Assembly (NCBI GenBank): GCA_013398955.1
Contig: VWPU01014135.1
Span: 744,001-808,000 of the forward strand
DNA from: Callaeas wilsoni
Taxonomy: Eukaryota > Chordata > Aves > Passeriformes > Callaeidae
Direction of reading: 5' to 3'
Length of the DNA stretch: 64,000 bases
Shown here piece after piece: positions 13,601 through 25,168 of the stretch. Position 1 is the stretch's first letter, and each line of letters opens with the position of its first letter. The position numbers were made by a program, and so were the translations under genes. Under the pieces are notes generated by a model. The model was not told the origin of the DNA, searched no databases, and saw nothing but the letters and a program-made list of their open reading frames with translations.

Positions 13601-15482
13601 TCTCTGCTGAGGTTTTTAAAGAGATGCACTTTGTCCCAGCACACCTATGGCTCAGCACCTGTGCTTCCAGCTCGCCATTCCCAGCGGTCCAAAGCTCAGG
13701 GCTTTGACCAAAAAGTGAAGGATTCTGATCCCTCAGTGCCACAGGCAGCCTTGGTCATTCCACAGCTCCAGCTGCCTTTGCTACCTCTGTCCTGCAAATA
13801 CCCTCTATCCATGTAATCGGTCAAGCAACAACCCCAAACCACGATCCCCCCTAAAGCCAAGCCCCACAGTTTGCAGCTGAACCTCCACTTTATAAATTGT
13901 GCCAGCTTTTAAAAATACTGGTCAGAAGACCTCTGAAACTTCTGCAATACACATTTTACTCCACAAAACATCTTGGAAGTGCTAAGAATTTTTAGTCATA
14001 ATACAAAGACAGCTACCCAGATAAAAGCCTTAGTTCTAAGCTACATTATTCAGGTGAGGCCAAGTAATCAAGCCTGAATATCTTGAAAGATATTTAAATC
14101 TCCAGTGAACATGGTCAGACTACAAACCTCCAAATTAGAGGGCACAAATCTGCAGTCTGATTTGCAGTTCTCATTTCAAATATATTGAGATACATTCATA
14201 CATATACATGTAGAAATGCACCCATATGGGGTTCAACATAAATGTAAAATAACATACATTTGCCACAAGAAATGCCACTACATGTTTCACATAAAACTCT
14301 TAACAGTTTTTCATAAATGTCAAATAATGCAAGATCCCTTTTAGAGAGAAATCCAGTATTTGCAGAGGCAGCTTTGGCTTTCAGACATGTTTGCCCAACT
14401 ACTCAGCACATGTTAATTTTCTCATCTCATGTACAGGTGATTCTATCCAAATTAGGTCTTAGATGAAAGACTTCATAAAACAGCACTTTTTTTCTGCATC
14501 CATACTGTCTTCAGTTATTTTAAAAAAATATTTTATGGATTACTTGAAAAATGCTCCTTAGATAAAGACAAAAGCCTAGTTTCAATGCATACAAGATATT
14601 TTAGAAGCCAAATGTTACATATCTTAAAAGAATAACAATTTAGTAGATGTATTTTGTAATGAGTTTTCAACATAGCCGCTTTTTATTATACAACACAAAG
14701 AGTAGAGGGTTTTTTCTAAATTCTCAAAGCTAAAATCACTTGAAATTATCTCTATTCAAACTCACAGAACTCCAAAATACAGTGATTTTTTGCATATGAA
14801 AAACCTTGCTCAACCTCAACACTGTGCTCTTCCCTGCTACCTGGAGGTCAACCAACATTGCAATTTAACTCTACCTAATGGACTTTTTCGTTTTGGATTA
14901 GATTTCTACAAAAGCCAAAAAAAGGCTCACTTTTTATGAGACAAATGTGCCAGGAGGAAAAAAAAAAAATTATACTTAAGTTTATTTAAATCGACCTTGT
15001 TTTGCCTTAGTGGGGCTGAAAATCTGGCTGAGGTTAAACTGTTCCTTTATAGAAAACGAGTTTTTAACACGTAGTTCGGAACAGTGATTTTTCTGTTAGC
15101 CTGCAGTATTTCAAATGCATACATTACACCCCTGGTCTTTCCCAAAACCCTGTTTTCTCAGCTTTTGGGAACTCCAGGAAGTCTGGCCTGATCCCTCCAC
15201 ACTTCACCCCTCATCCCAACCACGGCACGAGCTGCCCTGCAGGAACAACTTCTGGACGAGCCCCACATTGAGCCAGGCAGGGAGGAGGTTTGGGGTGCAG
15301 AAGGGGAAGAAAAGGGAAGGGGATGGGGAGATGGAAATGTGAGGAATGCCCCACTCGAGCACAGGGAAAAGGAGAAAAGGTGTCCAAAGGGCTCCCCAAC
15401 TTCAGTGAATTCCTACACACAGAAAGGGCAGTGAGGTAAAGAGAATTCCCACAAGGTAAAGGGTAAGGAAAAGGCAGTTTAG
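4682..15482 (-). other. DACH2: DACH2 large intron, left part
   Basis: This is the 3' (acceptor-proximal) part of the 25.8-kb intron that separates the exons at 30456-30587 and 4526-4681. It is mostly AT-rich unique sequence. A MIR-like SINE remnant sits at 6661-6755. Short homopolymers occur at about 7790-7805 (T) and 9006-9026 (T-rich). A GC-richer patch lies at about 8300-8500. Apparent ORFs here, such as 8039-8485 and 12060-12446, show no recognisable domain or splice context and I treat them as chance. Confidence 0.8.
6661..6755 (-). repeat. MIR-like CORE-SINE remnant
   Basis: CCAATTTACAGATGGAGAACTG followed by GAAAAGTGACTTGCTTAAGG resembles the reverse complement of the conserved MIR core (the stretch usually reading like CAGTTTCCTCATCTGTAAAATGGG preceded by a CTTGGGCAAGTTACTTAACC-type block). 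A second fragment at about 6795-6830 (TTACAGATGGGGACAATAATAAC) resembles the same family in the opposite orientation. Old amniote MIR remnants are known in bird genomes. Divergence is high, and a RepeatMasker run with an amniote library would settle it. Confidence 0.5.
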
Positions 15483-16494
15483 GACAGGGACAGGGAAAGA
15501 GAAAGGGAAAGGGAAAGGGAAAGGGAAAGGGAAAGGGAAAGGGAAAGGGAAAGGGAAAGGGAAAGGGAAAGGGAAAGGGAAAGGGAAAGGGAAAGGGAAA
15601 GGAAAGGGAAAGGGAAAGGGAAAGGGAAAGGGAAAGGGAAAGGGAAAGGGAAAGGGAAAGGGAAAGGGAAAGGGAAAGGGAAAGGGAAAGGGAAAGGGAA
15701 AGGGAAAGGGAAAGGGAAAGGGAAAGGGAAAGGGAAAGGGAAAGGGAAAGGGAAAGGGAAAGGGAAAGGGAAAGGGAAAGGGAAAGGGAAAGGGAAAGGG
15801 AAAGGGAAAGGGAAAGGGAAAGGGAAAGGGAAAGGGAAAGGGAAAGGGAAAGGGAAAGGGAAAGGGAAAGGGAAAGGGAAAGGGAAAGGGAAAGGGAAAG
15901 GGAAAGGGAAAGGGAAAGGGAAAGGGAAAGGGAAAGGGAAAGGGAAAGGGAAAGGGAAAGGGAAAGGGAAAGGGAAAGGGAAAGGGAAAGGGAAAGGGAA
16001 AGGGAAAGGGAAAGGGAAAGGGAAAGGGAAAGGGAAAGGGAAAGGGAAAGGGAAAGGGAAAGGGAAAGGGAAAGGGAAAGGGAAAGGGAAAGGGAAAGGG
16101 AAAGGGAAAGGGAAAGGGAAAGGGAAAGGGAAAGGGAAAGGGAAAGGGAAAGGGAAAGGGAAAGGGAAAGGGAAAGGGAAAGGGAAAGGGAAAGGGAAAG
16201 GGAAAGGGAAAGGGAAAGGGAAAGGGAAAGGGAAAGGGAAAGGGAAAGGGAAAGGGAAAGGGAAAGGGAAAGGGAAAGGGAAAGGGAAAGGGAAAGGGAA
16301 AGGGAAAGGGAAAGGGAAAGGGAAAGGGAAAGGGAAAGGGAAAGGGAAAGGGAAAGGGAAAGGGAAAGGGAAAGGGAAAGGGAAAGGGAAAGGGAAAGGG
16401 AAAGGGAAAGGGAAAGGGAAAGGGAAAGGGAAAGGGAAAGGGAAAGGGAAAGGGAAAGGGAAAGGGAAAGGGAAAGGGAAAGGGAAAGGGAAAG
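15483..16494. repeat. (GGGAAA)n hexanucleotide array, about 165 copies
   Basis: A short degenerate lead-in (GGACAGGGACAGGGAAAGAG, 15482-15501) passes into an almost perfect GGGAAA tandem array from 15502 to 16494. The only interruption I see is a single missing G at 15601-15602, where the unit is GGAAA. The + strand is pure purine with G3 runs every six bases, so it fits a G-quadruplex pattern (G3N3 repeated) and a polypurine mirror repeat able to form triplex DNA. DACH2 is transcribed with this G-rich strand as template, so the nascent RNA would carry UUUCCC repeats. The flank at 15300-15335 is itself purine-rich, a plausible seed. Minus-strand ORFs of 354-492 codons over this span (Ser-Leu or Phe-Pro dipeptides) are artefacts of the repeat. 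Confidence 0.98.
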
Positions 16495-16897
16495 AAACAC
16501 ATGAAAATCTGACACTGGCATGAACAGGACAAAAAGCTGACAAAATAGTCTGTTTTCCATGTTTGTCTTGCTTTGTTTTCCCACTTCCACATTAAAACAC
16601 TGCTCTAACTCCCTCTTCTTCCCCTGTTTCACACAGCCCTTCCTCAGAGGTGGGTGCTTGTTCTTTCTACATCCAAATTCTGTCCTCAAATCATAAAAAA
16701 TGACAGACTCACAGCGACTGAAAGGGATTAGGGGAAGCTGTTCCTAAGAAAATACCCTGTATTTTTATAGAATCCCTTTTCTGCTGCTCAGATGCCTCTG
16801 TGATTAACAATGGGGCTAAACATGAGTTCTGCTCTGCCTCTTCTCAGTTCTTAAAATCAGAATCATCCAGTGTGAGGCATCAAACCAGACAACACCA

Positions 16898-16953
16898 ATT
16901 TGGACTCAATGATCTCAGAGGTCTTCTTCAACATTGGTGATTTTTTGATTCTA
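16898..16953 (+). repeat. CR1 LINE 3'-end fragment
   Basis: TTGGACTCAATGATCTCAGAGGTC, then TTCAACATTGGTGATT and TTTGATTCTA, matches the 3' tail typical of bird CR1 elements (GACT-GATGATCT-AGGTC-TTCCAACCT-GATTCT). Only the last ~55 bp is recognisable, and it is diverged. This is the 5'-truncated form usual for CR1 insertions. Confidence 0.6.
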
Positions 16954-17187
16954 CAAGTATAAGAGAAAATATACAATACTCAACAGGCTTTTGACTGCTG
17001 GAGTTCCTTCTTGATTTCTTTGTACTACTTCTAAATGATTGCTCATTTTCCTATTTTATAATGGTACCTGCACCAATATTAAATAATATTTATAAGCTAA
17101 ACCAAGAACTTTATTACAAAGGTAACTGTCATTTCTCAAATGCAAAGCCAGAACGGAAGAAGAAGTAACTGAAGAAGCATTTCTGCA

Positions 17188-17246
17188 ATTTGCAGATGAT
17201 TAAATTTTGAAGGTGAGATGTTGTGTAACTGCACCAACCATTTATT
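17188..17246. repeat. Copy A of a duplicated ~58-bp segment
   Basis: This stretch (core GATTAAATTTTGAAGGT, then AACTGCACCAACCATTTATT) recurs at 17996-18053 with only a few differences. The copies are direct repeats about 808 bp apart and bracket the CR1 insertion at 17633-17801. Flanking similarity drops off quickly, so this could be an old local duplication or two hits of an unnamed interspersed repeat. Confidence 0.75.
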
Positions 17247-17632
17247 AAGTTGACTTGAAGAGCTGTAATTTGTGGTGTTTGCCCAGAAGAGCCAGCACAC
17301 AGCCGTAACTGATGATCAGGGATAATAGCCCCGGATTTCAGCACATTTCCAGAGCTCCCTGCTATATGCTGAGAACAACAATATCAAAAGGTTCCTCTCT
17401 CCAGCACTGCTGGTGTCAAGGTTAATGAGCTAAAACTTGTTAAATTGATATTACCAAACTAATGACTTTTTTATAGGATACTGCATGGATTTTGACACAC
17501 ACGCTAATGTGGAATATTGCTGGTCTTAATTGAATTAGAAGTTATTGCATGTATACAATTAAGATAACTAAAAATGGGGGAGCTGTGACCACGCTGTTGT
17601 CACACACCTCATGTGCTTCAAATAATATGGAA

Positions 17633-17801
17633 ATAGAGAATCCCAGACTGGTTTGGGTCGGAAAGGACCTTAAAGCCCATCCAGTTCCACTCCCTGCCAT
17701 GGAAAGAGACACCTTCCCCTATCCCAGGTTGTTCCCAGCCCCATCCAACCTGGCCTGGGACACTTCCAGGGATGGGGAGTTCACAACCTCTCTGGGCAAC
17801 T
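17633..17801 (-). repeat. CR1 LINE fragment, 5'-truncated
   Basis: The + strand reads GGTTTGGGTCGGAAAGGACC, TTAAAGCCCATCCAGTTCCA, CCCTGCCATGG, GACACCTTCC, CCCCATCCAACCTGGCC, CACTTCCAGGGATGGGG, CTCTGGGCAAC. These blocks are the reverse complement of the well-known bird CR1 3' region, in the correct order. The element's 3' end is therefore at the left and it is truncated at the right. It is relatively well preserved and is the best single marker of a bird source in the window. Confidence 0.93.
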
Positions 17802-17995
17802 TCAGACTTTCAAATATGAAATTATTTAAATAACATGAACATTATTTTTAAGTATTTTTACATCAACCACACCAAGCGTTAAGGAACAGGAAAAACAGAT
17901 GCATGGAGTCTCCATCCAAAATAGATGAACAAACAGCAGGGAAAAAAATTAATGAATCATATTAAAAAAGCAAGGAGCTTATGAAAAATAAATTG

Positions 17996-18053
17996 CATTT
18001 GTAGGTGATTAAATTTTGAAGGTAAGATGTTGCATAACTGCACCAACCATTTA
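17996..18053. repeat. Copy B of a duplicated ~58-bp segment
   Basis: Second copy of the segment at 17188-17246. It shares GTGATTAAATTTTGAAGGT and AACTGCACCAACCATTTATT, with differences such as GTAAGATGTTGCAT for GTGAGATGTTGTGT. Both copies are in the same orientation. Confidence 0.75.
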
Positions 18054-21000
18054 TTTCAGTGCCATAACTGCATCTAATGAATAAATACTTTTTAAAAATC
18101 CAGACTGAAGATACACTGCTATCCTGATGACTTGGATTTTCCATTTACATAGTACAGGGAGAAGGTTTGGGCTGTAATTATTCTAGGCAGAAAAAAGAGC
18201 TGTTAGTTAGTTGGACAAAAAATCAGTATCAGCTGTGAGCAATAGGACAATGCAAATATTTCTTCTACAGACAGAAGCACTGAGTTTAAATTCAGAGAGG
18301 TTCATTAGAGATTATCCTCTCAAATATAAGATACCTGCAAGTTTCATGCAAATTCCCTTTTGTTTCAATAGTATTTTTGTACTGAAGTTCAATCTCTTAC
18401 TGACACAGAAATGCCATTTAACATACAGCATATACCCAGATATGCTTGCTGTTTAAAAAGTGAAATTAAAGATCTTTCTCATGCTATTCTCTTTTTTTCT
18501 AAATTACTCTTCCTCCTGGATCTAAGATTTTACACAGAAAGGGTATAAAGTTGGACACAGCTTCCAAAAAATATCTACTTCGTCAAAATCCAGAAAAATA
18601 GAAGAGGTGCTGCAAATGAGGGGGAATATTTCTCAAGGATGAAATGCCAAAATCCTCCTCACATCGAATTCTTAGAGACAGTCAATCAACAAACAGATCC
18701 ATAGGAACTTGCAAGACACTTCTTCCTACTGCCTTTCCAACTTCCATCTGAAATATGAGAAAATGAATCACAATTTACCTATTATAAGCTTTATAGGAAA
18801 ATGGAAAAAAAGCAGCTTCTGATGGCCCATGACGTCAGTAATTGAATATACAGCTCTTACACAGTTTCACTAGTCTCAAAGTTTCATTGTCTCCATCCTT
18901 AAAACAGCCTGAGCATCTTCTTAAAAAGAAGAATCTATTCTAATTTTTATATTGTAGAAATGTAAAACAGTCCCAACCCCCCTCCTCAATTTTCAAAGTT
19001 TTAAATATCAATGCCTGTCTGATCTTAAAGGGAAGCTCAACATTTATGTCTTGTCTTGGTGATAAAGTTCATGAATATATAATGAGAGTGGAACAACTCT
19101 GCTACTGATTAAATGTCAAAAAAGGTTTTATTGTCAAATATATTGTAAATACAGAAGATATACAACAAAGGGCATTAATTGCAGATGGCTGTATACAGCT
19201 TAAAAAATGCACGGCATCGAGACAGGAAGTGCTGATTTTCAGTTTCAACTATCAATTTTAATTTACCTTCAGAATGTACCTTCAGTCAGCGTGCGTAGAG
19301 AGAGAACGAACCATAAAATGGCCAAACTCAACTGAACTAAATGCTCCACGTTCAGGGGCAGATGTTAGTCTATATCCCAGGCATACACAGCAGAAGTACC
19401 CAAAATTCTGGATCTTTATTAGAATTTGTCTAAACTTTTGTGAAGATTTAAGAGAGACACAACGTGGAAATCTGGTGAGGACAGAGGATAGGCTGGAACA
19501 GCCATCCTCAACTCAGAATGGGGTTTGACTGCCTGTGTAAATTTAAAAAATAAATGTAAAAAAATAAATCTAGAGTCTGTAGCCGACTGCAGGTGAACAC
19601 AGGTCTGCAGAATCCTGCTTCCAGGAAATGCCAGGAGAATGAGCTGCACTCGTTTGTAGGAGATCAGTGTCTGTACAATGGGAACTCTCTGTGTCTGTCC
19701 CGTTCCACACTCCTGCCCGGAGCACCGGCCTTGACCGAGGCACTGCCCTGGGCAGGGAACCAGGAGGATCTGAATCACCTGGAGAGAGGCCAGGGGAGCA
19801 CAGGCAGAACTGAGCAGGGAGGAGGAAATCCTCGGTGTGAGTTCTCCAGGTTGTTCACTGGAGGGAAGGAGCTCACTAATTGTCTTCACTAGATAAAGAA
19901 CAGGTTCAGTCGTAAAGAGGAATAAACTGTTCTCTGTACCCACAGTGTACAGGACAAGATACAGCACGGAAAGACTCTTAACGAGGAAGACTTAGGGAAA
20001 ACATTAGGGAAAAACGGCCATGATCAGCAAGCCTATGAAATTTCTAAAATCCAGCTGAGCAACTGTCAGTCAGACACGAGGCTGGCAGAGCTGGAGTACG
20101 GTAAGGAAACAAGTCTGACAGTGCTGGTTTTGATGATCCTGAACACCACAAACTGCAGCAGAGACACCAGGCCCAGAGGCAGAACCATCCTCATCCTGCA
20201 GGGCGGAACCGTCCTGAACTCCCCCTTCCAGCCGAGCCAGGTGTGAGCAACGTGCAGGTAGCGCCTGCAGTGCCCGTCCGCAACAGGAGCGCGTTCCTAC
20301 GCTGAGGAACCCTCCTCTAACACGCCACTGGCCCGCCTGAAATGCACACTAGTTAGTTACCAGGTAGTGTAATATTGGTTGAGTTTCCAAAATAACAAAG
20401 CACTTGAAACTTTTATTAAAAATCCACGCGTTTTTCCTTTAGATTATGGACAAATTAGCAGCTTCAATTATATGCTGCCAACAACATTTTCTTCTCCATG
20501 ACTAAATGGACCAGGTTTTAATACTCTTCAGTGCTCTTATTAATTTAAATCAACCTTCTAACAAATTAAGAATAAGAATGTCATTCGAGGAAAAGATGTC
20601 GCAGCCATGGAAATTAAAGCCTCTGGTGGATAAAGGTAAATTTACTCTTGGTCTGAGACAGCACTGCCGGTCTTTCCTAATTGTAACTATAATGATCTGA
20701 TAAATTGCTGCTCCTGTATACATACAGGCAGGGGTTGGGTTTTTTTAAAAGGAGCTAAAAACATAGACTACCCACCTGTATCTATTTTTAATTTGGTAAT
20801 GACTGTACTTGCTAAAATTCTACCAAAATGTCACTCACAGCTTTGGATTCCAGCTTTTTTTAAACAGAATATGGAGCAGAAAGCATAACCTATTATGCAA
20901 AACTCTCAGATGCTTACTTTAAAATCACAGAAATAAATGCATAATCCTGATTTTCTCACGGATCAAAACTTCATTAAAGGAAAACAAAACTTGAATCTAA

Positions 21001-23149
21001 CTGCTCAAGAGAGCCAAGGTATTCTATAAAAAGCAGTAGGGTTCTGATCTGTGTATGTCCTGCTTACCCACACAGCCCCTGCTCCACAGCTAAGGGATGC
21101 CTCGTACTCTGTGGGTGCAAGGAGAGGCAGAATTACTGGAGACCACGGTGACTTCTGTCTCATCAAATTCACAGATCAGCCAGACATTTCAACAGCACCA
21201 ACTGTTGCAAGGAAAACTGCTATCGAATCTCAGCTGCAGAAATGTCAGCTCAGGGCACGCCGCACAAATCTAGTGCTGAATCCTTAACTAAAAATCCACG
21301 TTATTAAAATTTTGGGGGGGATTAATGCTACTCCTTTAAGTGAGAAAATATTCCAAATAATCACACCACAAACGTTTCTTGCCTCAAACATAAATTAACT
21401 GTACGTTAGGGGACTTTTTTTAAAAATCTGATTAAAATTGTAATTCATGAGACTCCTGCTGTTGGCAGCTGTATCACTATCAATGACATCCTTTGGGGGA
21501 CTCTCAGCATGTGGCCCACATCAAAGGTAATATGCCAGTTTTCATCCTAACTTATATGTGCCTTTACAAGAACAGGAATGTTCCAGACTTTACAATGTAA
21601 TTAAAATACTGAAGTACTTTCTATTGTCAAAATATCATTAATGTGAGACTGAAGTGGACTCACTACTGTTAACAAAGGCAACTATCACTATTACTGCTTT
21701 TACTGGAACTCTTCACAGGATCGTCGCATCCTTACACCCTGCAATGGGAAAGCAAACCAACTGAGTTTGAACGTGTTACTTTGTGCAAAATGATCAGCAG
21801 AGGAGATTTTGTGGAAACAAGAGTACATACAAGGACCTGGGAAAAGAAAAAAGGAAAAAAGGAAAAAAAGGATGTATCTGACATTTGGTGCTGCCCTATC
21901 CTTGCAGTGTGCAAAGCCTGCAAGCCCCTGAGCACTCCTGGCACCCCACACTGCCAGAGCTCTGCTGGTCCCCAGTGGATGCTGCCTGCTCCTGGGTCTG
22001 CTTTTGCTTTTTCCAAGGATGTTTTGAGATAAAATTCAAGATGCATTTCAGAGGGGTAGAGCTGGACCAAGCTTTTACCGCTCCTTGCCTCAGCCCCAGG
22101 CAGGAGGGCAGAGGTGGCTCCTCATCCTGCCGTGAGAGCAGGACAGCCTCTCCACAGCGCGTCCTTCAGCAGCCACGGGACCCTACTGAAACATCTGAAA
22201 TGGGATGGTTGTCCTTTTAAAGTGTGGGGCATCCAATCTGCCTTGGTCTTCATAAAAATTTACACAGAAAGCCCTAAATTTGGTGCATTTCTGATTAAGT
22301 ACCACTCCCCACAGTGCTGTGGAGTCCCTGTGCCTTGCAGATGAACACGAGACCTTGCCTTAATGGGGACACTTCAGAGCCACCTGCTTTCCTTTCAGCA
22401 CGCTGGTAGGGGCCACGGATTTCAGCTACTACCAACAAAAATGAGAATTATAACCAAGGAAAAAATGTAGCCTTGGCTCTAGAGAAGCCAAAATGATTTA
22501 TGACATCAAGACCTAGTAAAGAGAATAATACTCTGAAGGGACTGTGTGAGCTCAGCCCTCACTCACATCTTCTGTGCCCACTCCTAATTACTTCATTTAT
22601 GACTGGAAAAGTGTTTTAACAGACAAAATTAATTATTTTGAATAATCCTTCTGAATTATGATATGCATTTTAATTGTATGCACCCCATCATTAATTAAAG
22701 TTCTCTACCTTTTGGTGCATTCATTCAAAGATTGTACCAGTGACAAAGCAACAATGATAAGAAGATTGTTTACTAAAATTAAAAATACAGCTGAAGGGTT
22801 AATATACTCTTGTGATACACTTAAAGTAATGTTAAAATGTTTTCATTCGAGTTTTTACTAGACAATATTTTTCCACTCTTTAAAATCAATCTCTTTGTTC
22901 CAGGAACACATTTCCTGTCAATAAAATGAAAAATGATATAGATTTAGGAGGATAGTGGTCTCAGCGTAGCATCTCTCATATTATTATTCCAGTATCATCT
23001 GTTACAAAGTAAGACCAATTCCCACATCTAATTACAAACAGGATTTCAGAGTCATTAAACAAAATACATTTCCATTAGTGCTGCTGTAAGAAGATAGGGG
23101 AAAAAAATGAAGATTAGTTCATGCTGCACCTCTGTTTTTCAAGCTTTGA

Positions 23150-23400
23150 AGATTTAGACCTCTGCACTCTGAGACTATAAATTTGTAAAGGATCTGAAAG
23201 GTGATAGACATGTGAAAGCTCTCAATTCTCCCCCGTTTAGCCATACCATTTGCATTTTGTCATTAGTTTATCTTTTGCTGCACTTAGTTCTGATAGCAGA
23301 TATGGCAAGAATCTGGAGAGGTTGTTTATGATCACGCCGTGTGCACCCAGAGGTATTTGATTTGGTGTTAGGCAGGGCTTTTTAATAGATATGAATCTTG
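23150..23400. promoter_or_regulatory. Candidate intronic regulatory element (motif-rich, unproven)
   Basis: This stretch lacks repeats or homopolymers and combines motifs often seen in developmental enhancers: ACTATAAATTT, CATTTGCATTTTGTCATTAG, a GATAGCAGATATG block, TTGTTTATGATCACGCC and GGGCTTTTTAATAGATATGAATC. DACH-family loci are known for many conserved non-coding elements in their introns. The call is inference only, because conservation cannot be judged from one sequence. Confidence 0.25.
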
Positions 23401-25128
23401 ATTTTCTGTATTAAATTTGTTCCAGCAAAAGTTAGGAATTCTGTCTTTATTAAAAAAAAAAAGTACTTTATTCTCTAGGAAAAAAAGGAACAACAGTTCT
23501 TCGGCTTCAAATAAGATAACAACCAAAATACACCTAGGAAACAGATTGTGTGAGATGTTTAACTGCTGAAATAAAAAGTTACAAGTATATATATTCTCCA
23601 TTTGTAAACATTTAGCAGTATCTAATACTTAATTGTCATGAATCCATTTAAAATACACCCTTGAGAACTACCCACTCAAAAAAGCATTCACACAAACCAG
23701 AGCTCCAAGAGTTAATAACAACTCTTCTAAAGGCCAATATAAAACCTAAATTTGCTTGATCTTTAAACCAGCTTACATTAGCTCATGATGTTATATAAAC
23801 ACAGTTAATTTCATCATGTGTAAGATAAGCATCAAAAACCTGAAAGAGAATTCCTCTCATAGAAAAAGATGCCTCAGTTACAGAGAAGACAGAGAATTTT
23901 GTTTTCAAAATTTGTCTGGAGTTATATTTCCTTTGTTAGTTTTAAAACTAAAGCCAGAGCCACTTCACATTTCTCAGAGATGGGTGTCAGTCAATCCACA
24001 TATGTAAATATTAGCTGATATATCAACATTTATGTGTGAATCATTATCTTCATTACAATATTTATGTTCATATTTAAATGAATACTTTAAAAAACAGTTA
24101 AATAATTCACATACATTCAATAGGTAACTGCTTAAGAATGTATGTAAAATGAGACCGTCAAATAAGTTTGCAGAATAAAAATTCACTTTTGCACTCCACT
24201 GAAACTGGGGTTCACTGAAGCCTCCTGAAGTTCTCGGTACTAAATCTTGCCCAGTGCTGTGATAACACAGCACAAAATATCCACTGACATTCACTCTCCA
24301 AAAAAACCACAATTTGCCAAAGAAACAGATTTCTGCATCTTATTTCCAAGCTTCCCACATGGAGACTGGGTTCTTGGGATAACTAAGAGGGCCCATGGAA
24401 GTATCCCACTAGGAAGAGCAGGAGAGAAGACAGCCCAGTGCAAACGAAGTACAACTGACCCAAACAAACAGCGTTTCCTGCTCCTGGCTTGAGGAGTTGT
24501 TATTTTAAAAATAAAACAGCACATCAGCCTCTTCCTCCAGGATTATCAGTGCCTGGCCCCAGGGAGGCCTCACTTACATCATCCATAGGGAACCCTCTGC
24601 TCCTGTCATTCCCCAGTCACGGATCTTTTCTGACAACCAGCAATGGGGAAAGCTCTTTAAAGCTTTGTTATGAGGGTGTTTGAGTTCCTTCAATCCACTT
24701 TCACTGAAAAAGCTTAAATAAACTTCTTCACCATCGCTTCCACGTGGGTCCAACAAAGTTGCATGAGACCACAGCTCCAAGGCGATGTATGGAAGCACAT
24801 CCTGAAATCCACTGAGTGCCACCACGCCCTGAATCTCCTTCGGGTGTGATGCCCCTGGGGGAAACCCCCTGTGCAGATCCTGTCCCCACAACAGGGGCCA
24901 AACACCCCCTCTGTGCCTCCTCACCTTTCCATCTTCACCCTCACCATCACCAACACAAGTCCTGCCTGCAAAAACAGCACAGAGGTCTCAATTTTTAGGA
25001 TAAAATGTTTTAATGCATCTGCTCAGGCTGGAGTCAAGTTGAGTTTTTGGATGAGACAGCACAAAATCCAAAACATGTTACATTCTCTCTGGCTTCAGGA
25101 TTGCACATACCTTCCTGGCCAAAGGACA

Positions 25129-25168
25129 ATTTAAGAAAATTCATAACTATTTAAGAAAATTCGTAACT
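25129..25168. repeat. 20-bp tandem duplication, two copies
   Basis: The unit ATTTAAGAAAATTCATAACT is followed directly by a second copy with one substitution (TTCGTAACT). This is a small, recent-looking local duplication without apparent function. Confidence 0.85.

Noticed and set aside
15483..16494. Interstitial telomere repeat
   Set aside because: The unit is GGGAAA, not GGGTTA, and no TTAGGG units are mixed in.
15211..16689. Minus-strand open frames of 354-492 codons
   Set aside because: They translate the (GGGAAA)n array into Ser-Leu or Phe-Pro dipeptides. All frames are open because the hexamer contains no stop codon.
19419..19967. 182-codon minus-strand open frame
   Set aside because: It shows no recognisable domain or motif, a GC-rich patch inflates its length, and there is no splice or homology support.
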